A stretch of DNA of 64,000 nt, taken from Paenibacillus algorifonticola (GTDB lineage Bacteria; Bacillota; Bacilli; Paenibacillales; Paenibacillaceae). The stretch is taken from positions 62,662 to 126,661 of the forward strand of contig NZ_KQ040780.1 of the NCBI RefSeq assembly GCF_000971975.1, given 5' to 3'. The number at the start of each line of letters is the position of its first letter. Position 1 is the first letter of the stretch. Positions 37,201 to 43,024 of the stretch are shown piece by piece. Below the pieces are notes generated by a model. The model was not told where the DNA came from. It made no database searches and was given only the letters and a program-made list of their open reading frames with translations. A program made the position numbers and the translations under genes.

Positions 37201-37416
37201 CCTGTTTTTGCTAAAAAATTAATTAAAAGAATAACTAGTGATATGCAGCCGGATCATGTTTGGGAATTACAATTAGGTGGGCCTGATACTGTTAAGAATT
37301 TAAAATTTTTAGATACATTTACGAACTGGCATATAGGTGTTAAGCAAATTAGACCGCAGATTCGAGACTTGCCTACAGGTACAAAAATTAAAATTAAAAT
37401 TGATATGGGAGGGTAA
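31222..37416 (+). CDS. VgrG-Rhs fusion polymorphic toxin with HNH-like C-terminal domain
   Basis: The product is 2064 residues. Order: VgrG/gp27-like N terminus (about 1-440, YEETDWAFLKRMASRFG shared with the upstream spike), needle-like repeats (to about 490), a Pro/Glu linker (LPEPPPPEPEEPKKK), a hydrophobic stretch of 60-80 residues (VVQVGLDIAGCVPGLGVVAN, GAAMSMASCIVPGAG) like the translocation region of Rhs effectors, a Lys/Ser-rich linker (about 690-755), Rhs/YD repeats, and the core end FNRFGYVNGDP...DPFGL (to about 1912). The last 150 residues are the toxin: DHVWELQLGGPDTVKNLKFL is an HNH-like nuclease motif. AT content rises sharply after DPFGL, the classic sign of tip exchange. Confidence 0.88.
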   Translation: MSTEKKAIGYEQLRLQWPYAVQQIQGLRIEKRVNEHALLWVSGILPEEREDQDLQLVSEQDQVELHQVDEQGGMVRILFSGTVANFLVRAVRSVYTFELTVLSHTSSMDLERNTRSFQHGEMKYEELLKTVLAAYPKADTINEAAHNEKLGELTLQYEETDWAFLKRMASRFGAVLVPEAAAASPKFWFGLGEGRLVELPLHAYTIAKTLSPYRKAAALGEGEALSEQDFLGYEVVSEQVLQIGDRVEVKGRELAVAEVEAELRQALLLFTYKLLPPSGIRQSELFNEQVVGAALEGRILEVKNAAVRVQLDVDAEQKQEEASWLPYASVYASEDGSGMHCMPEQGDAVQVYFPSRQEGEAMALSSVRKSGQDSPKMADSSVKSWTTPYGKEMKLAGQELSLIAQEGVLFIQLHEENGIEIRSDTAIAIKSEEPIELSSETNLEITAQEGLYLVCGNSSIVMDGDTDVLADELLLVGTYFAPVVVEDLNEEEVLPVPLPEPPPPEPEEPKKKGGWLGTLLDVVQVGLDIAGCVPGLGVVANVANAAISVGRGDYLGAAMSMASCIVPGAGPALKGARMAKNAAKAGKAMMKAADAAKTAGKTLSAAQKAFKSTSAFTKQMVTGIKAVDGKVLTAARKVGSNLDKLEQVQKLKKVMKLPGVEQALDFAGDMALDYVLEKTGLENLAYLSYLGGGKKRGGKRGKGKGKSSGKAKGNSKSKDSNKSQNKPSKKMNQEKQKKAKKESAKKDPSKADKRSCKNDPIHAGSGGQFIIHPALKLYGADTWTFEMHYHSLLETGGAMGAVWTHNFELALTFEEDEADAAAVEADRVASKEAEAALDKVLLAKQSVAEANPLGITVWRTKSRRNRFVRQADGVYRSADTDVLGEELRQEPEGYVLWQRETQERIYFNPAGQALKWVNAHGQALEMRYDAQGRLASLTDAITRQALKLTYDTQGLLSRVSEGKRIIRMQYNASHQMTRYIDANGNETDIGYHWNGKLERMSVGGAIQYENTFDEFGRITSQSDASGAIAYLDYDVESRFGYTITTAIDRLGAVEVLVHDDQLQLVEIVQKDGSLVQLAYNAQGKLISETQADGSAVAMAYDDYGQLISMTDALGHVTSYVYDEQGLLVSETDEEGRTTAYAYDSGGRLAEIIRADGAVAKMTYNANGQRESYVDFNGVTTSYAYGPDGRVLQIKDGEERMMVVEYDLSGRVASLGYPSGGTILREYDANDNLVKVIDPLKRVYAFGYDAFDRKTLETLPSGATIVYVYNANGLLEREKDALGQVTAYRYDAEERLVARTDARGGQTQYEWDAADNLVAVTDALGRTERFGYDGLGRVNAMWDASGVQITQLDYDAAGNRVAEINALGQATRYRFNKAGQIAVKENANEQQTTFAYDAAARITEVMEHDEATYRQSYDGEGQITSYTDANGNETKLSYDRSGLLEQEETATGEVLRFSYDNRGWLKGRANARGQQAAYGYDAAGQLKSIKDEAGQIGLSYNIDGNVIRVEEEGRVKRRTFDILGRLTSCQDSNGQTIRYAYDEAGNLRVMTYPDGKQVTYSYDLAGQMTQVKDWRGRVTRYSYDVNGRLVRTERPNGSIEQRSYDAQGQLVRLWDINRQGVMLQQYRMTYNELGQLVEEEEKQYTYDNLRRLVSGAMPGRKLWYSYDLGGNLTEAGEAPLAATAMSYAQDNRLATVNGKDVVYDADGNLLVLPMVLEKDVQAETATYRYDARNRLTQAGRTSYTYDAEQVRMSVTWRGQTTHYVTDQVEELSRVLLEQDGRGETKAYFVYGAEGLIGREDSMGRYQSYHYDLRGSTTLLSDENGRVTDRYTYGLYGEREHHEGTTRQPFCYNGRDGVMTDPNGLYYMRARYYHTGIKRFLNRDVLRGSIVEGQTFNRFGYVNGDPVSLIDPFGLEAMSECSKGKAKDKAVVITLKYDKKMPKNEFERKAKKLKELGDQGLLYKAQNPVSRDPNITKQYRQDMIKRIWNQYGKGNPVFAKKLIKRITSDMQPDHVWELQLGGPDTVKNLKFLDTFTNWHIGVKQIRPQIRDLPTGTKIKIKIDMGG

Positions 37417-37421
37417 GAAAA

Positions 37422-37898
37422 ATGGACGAAAAATTACTATCTATTATTAGAAAGTTGAGAGGAAATTTGCTGGATGAGCCCGAAAGTATAATCTATGCTG
37501 AAATAAATGAAGGTAATACAAAAATTATTACAGATAACGATTATCTTAAAGCATATTATGATTTTTTAAGGGAAGCTGATGGTGCACGATGTGGAATGTT
37601 CGACCTGTGGTCATTTGGAGAGTTATCAAAGCATCAATTTCGTATATCTGATTTCTCTGGAGCAGAAGAAAAATGGATTGAAATTGGACAGGTTTTATAT
37701 GAACCGGTAGTAATTAATAAAGAATCTGGACAAGTATACCTATTCAATCAAGAAGAACCTGATACTGAAGGGAGAGACCTAGGATCTGTAAGTGATTTTC
37801 TGGCCAATTATGTATTCGGTCCCCAATACGGTGAGTTAGTACCGAATGCTGATTCTGAAGAATGGTATCTATTCCTTAAGAAGAATTTACCGTTGTAG
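37422..37898 (+). CDS. SUKH (SMI1/KNR4) immunity protein
   Basis: The product is 158 residues and starts five bases after the rhs stop. The middle region DYLKAYYDFLREADGARCGM, then the LYEPVVINKESGQVYLFNQ segment and FLANYVFGPQYGEL, fit the SUKH superfamily, the commonest immunity fold beside polymorphic nucleases. It probably neutralises the HNH-like tip just upstream. It is AT-rich like the toxin segment. A paralogue lies at 40297-40782. Confidence 0.8.
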   Translation: MDEKLLSIIRKLRGNLLDEPESIIYAEINEGNTKIITDNDYLKAYYDFLREADGARCGMFDLWSFGELSKHQFRISDFSGAEEKWIEIGQVLYEPVVINKESGQVYLFNQEEPDTEGRDLGSVSDFLANYVFGPQYGELVPNADSEEWYLFLKKNLPL

Positions 37899-38020
37899 TT
37901 GTAAAGATGATAATTCTTTTCAGCCAAAAATTTAATGACAATGATCTTGGACTGTCAAGCACTAACTTTTAGATTGAGCCCGATTAAAAACTGTTTTGAG
38001 AAATTGAAATAATAATTTAT

Positions 38021-38063
38021 AAGTCTATTCCGACTGGCAATTTGAGAAGGAATAGGCTTTTTT
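38021..38063 (+). terminator. Hairpin before orphan tip 1
   Basis: GTCTATTCC pairs with GGAATAGGC across an inner loop and is followed by six T. A closely similar hairpin, in sequence and position, stands before the second orphan tip (39168-39214). Confidence 0.7.
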
Positions 38064-38094
38064 CTTAAATCTTACTTTTAACCGCTCTGGTCAC

Positions 38095-38490
38095 GTGAAT
38101 GGCGATCCGGTGAGTTTTATTGATCCGTTTGGGCTGGAAGCGCTAAGTGGATGTAAAGCATGGAAAGATAAAATTGTACTTCCTAGCAAACCTCATAGCA
38201 ATAAAACGGAAGGGCACTGGTTTGCAAGTAAAAGGAAAGCAGTTGAGGAAGCTAAAAAGGAAGATACTGTTAAAGTCTATTTGAATAAAGGTTTGCAGAA
38301 TGAAGTTCCTGGAGCAAAAACAAATCGACCAGATGTTATGGTGGTTAAATCTGATGGTAAAATAAACCAGTATGAAGTTCCGAGTAAAACAGATGACCCA
38401 GCTGCACTAACACAGCGAATGATTGATAATAGAAAACAGCTAGGAAATAGAGCTGGAAGCATTCAAATTTTACCTATAAAGAAAAGGTGA
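38095..38490 (+). CDS. Orphan Rhs C-terminal tip with PD-(D/E)XK-like toxin
   Basis: The homology to the end of the rhs core begins at 38075 (FNRSGHVNGDP, then VSFIDPFGLEALSG). The GTG at 38095 need not be used, since orphan tips serve as donors for recombination into the rhs gene. The 110-residue toxin part contains TNRPDVMVVKSDGKINQYEV, then SKTDDPAALTQRMIDNRKQLG, resembling a Tox-REase (PD-(D/E)XK) nuclease with D and E/Q-x-E-type residues. The DNA is AT-rich. Its immunity gene follows after six bases. Confidence 0.7.
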   Translation: MNGDPVSFIDPFGLEALSGCKAWKDKIVLPSKPHSNKTEGHWFASKRKAVEEAKKEDTVKVYLNKGLQNEVPGAKTNRPDVMVVKSDGKINQYEVPSKTDDPAALTQRMIDNRKQLGNRAGSIQILPIKKR

Positions 38491-38496
38491 TGTTTT

Positions 38497-39021
38497 ATGG
38501 AGAGCAAATTAAAAACGACAATAGCTTTATATGGCGAAATTAATGTCAAAGGAGATGAGTTATGGGGTTGGTATCAGACTGCTTTGAAAATGAATGAGGA
38601 TTTCGGGTTTCCTTCAACCCATCTTGGCGTTATTGGTGAAGTATTTAAATCTGGGAAATTAACTACACTCAAGAGGACAGAACAGAAGCTTAAAAAATCA
38701 CTAAGTGAGGGAGATGAATTAGAAATAATATCCGTTTATTCTCTTCCTAAAGAGTTTACGCAAGCCGCATTTGATTATAATACGTTTATTTGTATTAATA
38801 AAAGTCAGGATAACCAATTTGTCGCAATTTCGATCCCAAGTGAAAATTACTTAAGTATTAATGTTAATGAAATAATAAGAACTCTAGGAGTATTTATTAA
38901 ATGTGATAATGTAGAAATATTTGAATTATCAGCATTAGAAAGTCCGTTTATCTATGCTTCAAGAGTAAATCCAGCATCGGATTTCAAAAGTTTGAAAATA
39001 ATTGAAAAAATGAAATTTTAA
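38497..39021 (+). CDS. Putative immunity protein for orphan tip 1
   Basis: The product is 174 residues, AT-rich, and starts with MESKLKTTIALYGEINVKGD. I do not recognise a named family. The only firm links are position (right after a toxin tip, six-base gap) and a truncated relative at 41225-41573 that shares SLPxEF, FELSALESPFIYASR and SDFKSLKIIEKMKF. That repetition within one immunity array supports an immunity role. No signal peptide or membrane helix is seen, as expected for a cytoplasmic antitoxin. Confidence 0.6.
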   Translation: MESKLKTTIALYGEINVKGDELWGWYQTALKMNEDFGFPSTHLGVIGEVFKSGKLTTLKRTEQKLKKSLSEGDELEIISVYSLPKEFTQAAFDYNTFICINKSQDNQFVAISIPSENYLSINVNEIIRTLGVFIKCDNVEIFELSALESPFIYASRVNPASDFKSLKIIEKMKF

Positions 39022-39029
39022 CAACTTTT

Positions 39030-39064
39030 AACCTTGAGTGGTCTATGACCATTCAAGGTTTTTA
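39030..39064 (+). terminator. Cassette-end terminator 1
   Basis: ACCTTGAGTGGTC pairs with GACCATTCAAGGT and is followed by TTTTT. The outer arms resemble the terminators at 40876-40916 and 41583-41618, each at the end of an immunity segment. Confidence 0.8.
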
Positions 39065-39167
39065 AAGAGGGAGAATGTTCTATATTATGGACTAATCGAA
39101 GAGTATTTTTAAACTGCGGATAATATCTTTAGATGTTTATATCAAACTAATACGAATTATATTATTG

Positions 39168-39214
39168 AAAAGCTTATTCTAACTGGAATTTTGGGTAGGA
39201 ATGAGCTTTTTTCT
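39168..39214 (+). terminator. Hairpin before orphan tip 2
   Basis: AAGCTTATTCTA pairs with the TAGGAATGAGCTTT region and is followed by six T. It is homologous to 38021-38063, and both are followed a few bases later by TTTTAACCG, where rhs homology begins. Confidence 0.65.
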
Positions 39215-39226
39215 TGCACCTAGGCT

Positions 39227-39676
39227 TTTAACCGGTTTGGGTATGTGAATGGTGATCCGATGAGTTTTATTGATCCGTTTGGGCTCAGTGCTTTGAGTAG
39301 TTGTAGGGCAGCTAGATTGAAAAAGAAAAGCTTTTAGGATCACCATATAATAAGTGATAAAAACAATGCCAAAAATCATGCTCTTATCAAAGCCGCTGGA
39401 TATGATCTCCATTCAAGAAATAACAAAATGTTTTTACCTACTGATGGTACATTGCATCCAACTAGAAGTATTCATAAGGGAAAACATGCGAAAAAGGTTA
39501 GTGAAAACCTGGCAAGACAAATGGACGAGGTTCTACAACATGGAAAAGATAATAATTGGAGCCAGCAGCAGTATAATGATGCTTTGCGTGATCTAGTGAG
39601 TAAAGAAAGGCAGTTACTCAGAGATGGAAGTAGAGCGCTAAATAAAAATAAACGAGCGTGGGCAAAAAAATTATAA
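39227..39676 (+). pseudogene. Orphan Rhs tip with AHH-type nuclease, broken by an in-frame TAG
   Basis: Homology to the rhs core starts at 39227 (FNRFGYVNGDPMSFIDPFGL). The frame runs on for about 15 codons to a TAG at 39335-39337. The same frame then continues DHHIISDKNNAKNHALIK, followed by AAGYDLHSRNNKMFLP, then THxxHxGxH-type residues (HPTRSIHKGKHAKK), to 39676. These are the hallmarks of AHH nuclease domains (HNH/EndoVII fold). One nonsense codon thus splits an otherwise complete toxin. The ATG at 39428 could still make the C-terminal piece, without the first histidines. Confidence 0.78.
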
Positions 39677-39692
39677 ATTTGGGGTGATTTTT

Positions 39693-40232
39693 GTGATATG
39701 GATTTGGTCAATTCCTGAAAATTGGGCAAACAAAAGAATAGGAGAGTATGTAGAGAATAGTGGTGCAGATAGATTTATATTTAGAGAAGCTAGAAAAATT
39801 ACAGAAGATATTATAGTTCCCAAAGTTATATTTGAATGTGCTGAAAAATATTTATATGATGTATTGCCCAATAGTGGATCTCTAATAATTGTTTCTGAAA
39901 ATGTTGTGGAAATCATGGAGAAAATTTGTCCAAATGATATAGAAATTTTCGATGCAAATGTATATGTAGGAGATAAAAAAATTTTAAACTATTTCCTTAT
40001 TAATATTTTGCATGCTGTAGACATATTGAATAAAGATGAATCTAAATATTCAACTATTAAGGGAACAAATGCAATTTTAGGGTTCGATAAAATTGTTTAT
40101 AATCATAATGATATACCCAACCATCATATTGTTAGAAATGCTGATTATCGTTCACATGTTCTTGTATCTGATGAGTTAAAAGAAGCATTTGAACAATCAA
40201 AAATTAAGGGAGTTCATTTCAGCATAGACTGA
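39693..40232 (+). CDS. Imm11-like immunity protein for the AHH tip
   Basis: The product is about 179 residues from a GTG at 39693, six bases after GGGG; the GTG at 39684 is less well spaced. The pattern SGSLIIVSENVVEIMEKI, then IEIFDANVYVGDKKILNYF, then SHVLVSDELKEAFEQSKIKGVHF matches the Imm11/DUF1629 family, which is known to be paired with AHH-type toxins. AHH-Imm11 pairing supports both calls. It has the low GC of the immunity array. Confidence 0.68.
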   Translation: MIWIWSIPENWANKRIGEYVENSGADRFIFREARKITEDIIVPKVIFECAEKYLYDVLPNSGSLIIVSENVVEIMEKICPNDIEIFDANVYVGDKKILNYFLINILHAVDILNKDESKYSTIKGTNAILGFDKIVYNHNDIPNHHIVRNADYRSHVLVSDELKEAFEQSKIKGVHFSID

Positions 40233-40296
40233 AATTTTTTTTCTAACCTAATTGTGCTTAAAAATATAAAGGTTGTGACAAACATGGAGGGTGAAA

Positions 40297-40782
40297 ATGA
40301 ATGATACCTTAAAAAACATTATCAACAAAGTTAAAGAAAGACTCGAAAGCAATCCAGATAGTATTCTTACTGGACAGATTAGGAAAGGTAATCCGAATCC
40401 TAACGTTGAGAATAGTAGCGAAATTTCAGTTGAATATATTGAGTTTTTACAAGAATGTGATGGGGCATCTTTCGGTGAAATTGATCTTTTCCCTTCAAGC
40501 GAATTATCTAAAAATCAATTTTATGTGGAAACATTAAAAGGGGGGAAGGAAACTTGGCTGTTCGTAGGACTTATTCTGTATGAACCTATTGTAATAAACA
40601 AAACCAATGGGGATGTGTATAGGTTTTACAGGGACATACCGACAAATATGCCACAAGAATGCTTTGGTAGTTTCAATAACTTTCTTATGGAATATGCATT
40701 TGGAAAAAAGTATATGGACATAGCAGCAGTTGATCGAGATAATGATTGGACAATTCTTCTAGCTGAATTGGGCTTATTATAA
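40297..40782 (+). CDS. SUKH-family immunity protein, orphan
   Basis: The product is 161 residues and clearly related to 37422-37898: shared segments include YIEFLQECDGASFGEID, SELSKNQF, LYEPIVINKTNGDVYRF and NNFLMEYAFGKKY. It lies after another immunity gene, with no toxin tip of its own directly upstream, so it is an orphan left from an earlier tip. The ATG at 40297 has GGAGGG upstream. It would protect against related HNH-tip siblings. Confidence 0.75.
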   Translation: MNDTLKNIINKVKERLESNPDSILTGQIRKGNPNPNVENSSEISVEYIEFLQECDGASFGEIDLFPSSELSKNQFYVETLKGGKETWLFVGLILYEPIVINKTNGDVYRFYRDIPTNMPQECFGSFNNFLMEYAFGKKYMDIAAVDRDNDWTILLAELGLL

Positions 40783-40875
40783 TGAAGACATGTTGATATG
40801 AGATCTAAAGTTGGTTGTAGTTAGATATGGTTTATTAGAGTAGTCTATTTGCAACTTAGAATAATGTAAGAAGTA

Positions 40876-40916
40876 AAACCTTGATTGGTTACTCACCCAT
40901 CAAGGTTTCTTTTTTT
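40876..40916 (+). terminator. Cassette-end terminator 2
   Basis: AAACCTTGAT pairs with ATCAAGGTTT and is followed by CTTTTTTT. It is similar to the hairpins at 39030 and 41583. Confidence 0.85.
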
Positions 40917-40957
40917 GTAAGTGGTAGGTGATATTTGCACCTATGATTTAACTAGAA

Positions 40958-41172
40958 ATATGACGGATCAGATGGAAGAGCTGAGCCGGGTGTTGTTAGA
41001 GCAGGATGGACGCGGCAAGATGAAGGCTTATTTTGTGTATGGAGCAGAAGGGCTTATTGGGTGGGAAGGCAGCGTGTGCCGCTACCAGAACTATCACTAT
41101 GATCTGTGCGAAAGCATAGTAGAAGGACAGATCTTTAACTGGTTTGGGTATGTGAATGGCAAAAATATTTAG
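40958..41172 (+). pseudogene. Rhs core relic with internal deletion
   Basis: Matches nucleotides 36514-36920 of the giant rhs gene, from TDQMEELSRVLLEQDGRG to FNWFGYVNG. It skips the segment between YHYDL and SIVEGQ, about 190 bp, joining the two where the parent has similar TGCGCGGAAG-like sequence. It ends seven residues after the core with KNI and a stop. No toxin part remains. Confidence 0.85.
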
Positions 41173-41224
41173 GAGACAGAGCAGGCAAAACTGAAATTCT
41201 AAATATAAGGAAACGGTGATACGA

Positions 41225-41573
41225 TTGAACAAAAAGTTAAAAACCTCCATAGTTCTGTATGGAACAATTACGGATTACATTGTATTCTTTACCTCAGGAA
41301 TTTTCACAAGCCATTTTTGATTTTAAGACTTTTATGTGTATGGACAAGGGGTTGGGTTCAGATAACCATATTATTATATTCACTGTGCCTAGTGAAAGTT
41401 ATGATAGGGTTAAGGTGGACCAATATATTCAAGATATGATGAATTACATGAATTGTGTTAGCGGAGAAATATTTGAAATGTCCGTGCTAGAATCTCCATT
41501 CTTTTATGCTTCAAAGTTGAATAACCCTTCAGATTATAAAAGTTTAAGGATAATAAAAAAAATTGAATTTTAA
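41225..41573 (+). pseudogene. Truncated immunity gene (paralogue of 38497-39021)
   Basis: The TTG at 41225 begins MNKKLKTSIVLYG, matching MESKLKTTIALYG of the 38497 protein. Then about 60 codons are missing and the frame shifts. From ITLYSLPQEFSQAIFDFKTF to FYASKLNNPSDYKSLRIIKK it matches the C-terminal half. An ATG at 41259 gives a 104-residue open frame for that half, but this is unlikely to be a working immunity protein. Confidence 0.8.
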
Positions 41574-41582
41574 TAATTGGTT

Positions 41583-41618
41583 ACCTTGATAGGCTTAAGC
41601 TTATCAAGGTTTCTTTTT
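41583..41618 (+). terminator. Cassette-end terminator 3
   Basis: ACCTTGATA pairs with TATCAAGGT around GGCTTAAGC-type inner sequence and is followed by a T-rich tail. Confidence 0.8.
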
Positions 41619-41621
41619 AAA

Positions 41622-42187
41622 AACTTCTACAATGATGCGGAGCAAGTGCGCATGTCGGTAACGTGACGCGGACAGACGACACATTATGTGACGGATCAAG
41701 TAGAAGAGTTCAGCCGGGAGTTTTTAGAGCAGGATGGACGCAGCGAGACGAAGGCCTATTTTGTGTATGGAGCGGAAGGGCTTATCGGGCGGGAAGACAG
41801 CAGGGCCGCTACCAGAGCTATCACTATGATTTGCACGGCAGCACGACGCTGCTGACCGATGAGAACGGACGCGTGACGGATACGTATGGTTTGTATGGAG
41901 AGCGGGAGAGTCACGAAGGGACAACGCGGCAGCCGTTTTGCTATAATGGACGGGACGGCGTCATGACCGATCCGAATGGTCTTTACTACATGCGGGCGAG
42001 GTATTATCATACCGGCATCAAGCGGTTTTTGAACCGGGATGTGCTGCGCGGAAGTATTGTAGAAGGGCAGACTTTCAACCGATTTGGGTATGTGAATGGC
42101 GATCCGGTGAGTTTTATTGATCCGTTTGGTTTGAATAAGAATAGTAGTTGTAAAGATGGGACAGGAGATAGGGCTTTTTGTAAGTAA
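41622..42187 (+). pseudogene. Rhs core relic truncated at the IS66 element
   Basis: Homologous to about 36446-36960 of the giant rhs gene (AEQVRMSV ... SFIDPFGL). It has a TGA where the parent has TGG (41664-41666), and further small indels shift the frame near 41800. After DPFGL only about 16 residues of a new tip remain (NKNSSCKDGTGDRAFCK), and the stop codon lies inside the left end of the IS66-family element. This tip was therefore cut off by the insertion. Confidence 0.85.
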
Positions 42188-42264
42188 GCGTCAAACTCTC
42201 CACACCTTCAACTACTAACCTAGCTATGAGATCATGAGATTAACCTGAATACGGAGGGTAACTC

Positions 42265-42606
42265 ATGAATGCCAAAGAACAACGCAGACAAGATTGGCAC
42301 ACACGTATCGCAGCCTATCGGGCAAGTGGCCTCACGATGAAAGCTTGGTGCTCCGCAAATCATTGTTCTGTCGAACAATTGAAATACTGGCTGTACAAAA
42401 TAAAGCGTGTATCATCCTCAGCTACTCCAGATCCAAAGACTTCTCCCGTACAGTTTGTACCTCTTGCCACTGTAAATCCACCTGGCAGCGTTTCTCCTGC
42501 TCCTTCTCTAACCTTTCATATCGGTGAAGCCAGTATCGAGCTTCATTCCGGCTTTGACCCAATGCTTTTGCGCGAAGTGATTCACGCGCTTACTTCACCA
42601 TGCTGA
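42265..42606 (+). CDS. tnpA: IS66 accessory protein TnpA
   Basis: The product is 113 residues. The N terminus (RRQDWHTRIAAYRASGLTMKAWCSANHCSVEQLKYW) is the helix-turn-helix of the IS66 TnpA/OrfA family, which is required with TnpB for transposition. GGAGGG lies before the ATG. The stop overlaps the tnpB start (42600), as is usual for IS66 translational coupling. Confidence 0.9.
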   Translation: MNAKEQRRQDWHTRIAAYRASGLTMKAWCSANHCSVEQLKYWLYKIKRVSSSATPDPKTSPVQFVPLATVNPPGSVSPAPSLTFHIGEASIELHSGFDPMLLREVIHALTSPC

Positions 42607-42953
42607 CCTTTCCAAGCAATCAGCGAGTGTTTCTTGCTTGTGGTTCCACCGATCTGCGCAAGTCGATCGACGTACTTGCTGCCATCGTTCAGGAAAGCTT
42701 TGGTCTGAATCCGTTCTCCTCCGGCTTATTCGTATTCTGTAACCGGGCATGCAACAAGCTCAAAATTCTATATTGGGATCACAATGGGTTCTGGCTTTAC
42801 TATCGCCGCCTAGAACGTGGCAGATTTCAATGGCCTACAGGCAAGGAAGAAGTAGTAGCCATTTCCAGCAGGAAGCTTCGCTGGCTGCTGGATGGTCTTT
42901 CACTTAGCCAGCGGCAAGCCCATCCCAAGGTTAATGCCGTTACCGTCATTTAG
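42600..42953 (+). CDS. tnpB: IS66 accessory protein TnpB
   Basis: The product is 117 residues. RVFLACGSTDLRKSIDVLAA and LKILYWDHNGFWLYYRRLERGRFQWP are the hallmark blocks of IS66 Orf2/TnpB. It is complete and in frame, overlapping tnpA by seven bases. The function within transposition is not known in mechanistic detail. Confidence 0.93.
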   Translation: MLTFPSNQRVFLACGSTDLRKSIDVLAAIVQESFGLNPFSSGLFVFCNRACNKLKILYWDHNGFWLYYRRLERGRFQWPTGKEEVVAISSRKLRWLLDGLSLSQRQAHPKVNAVTVI

Positions 42954-43024
42954 ACACATCTTTGTAATCATTTCGTCATAGACACTTACAGGAATTGGTT
43001 TTTTTTCTATCTAATGAGTAAAGT

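Noticed and set aside
26909..37416. A complete type VI or extracellular contractile injection system
   Set aside because: Only spike, tip, adaptor and effector parts are present. There are no sheath, tube, baseplate or ATPase genes in the window.
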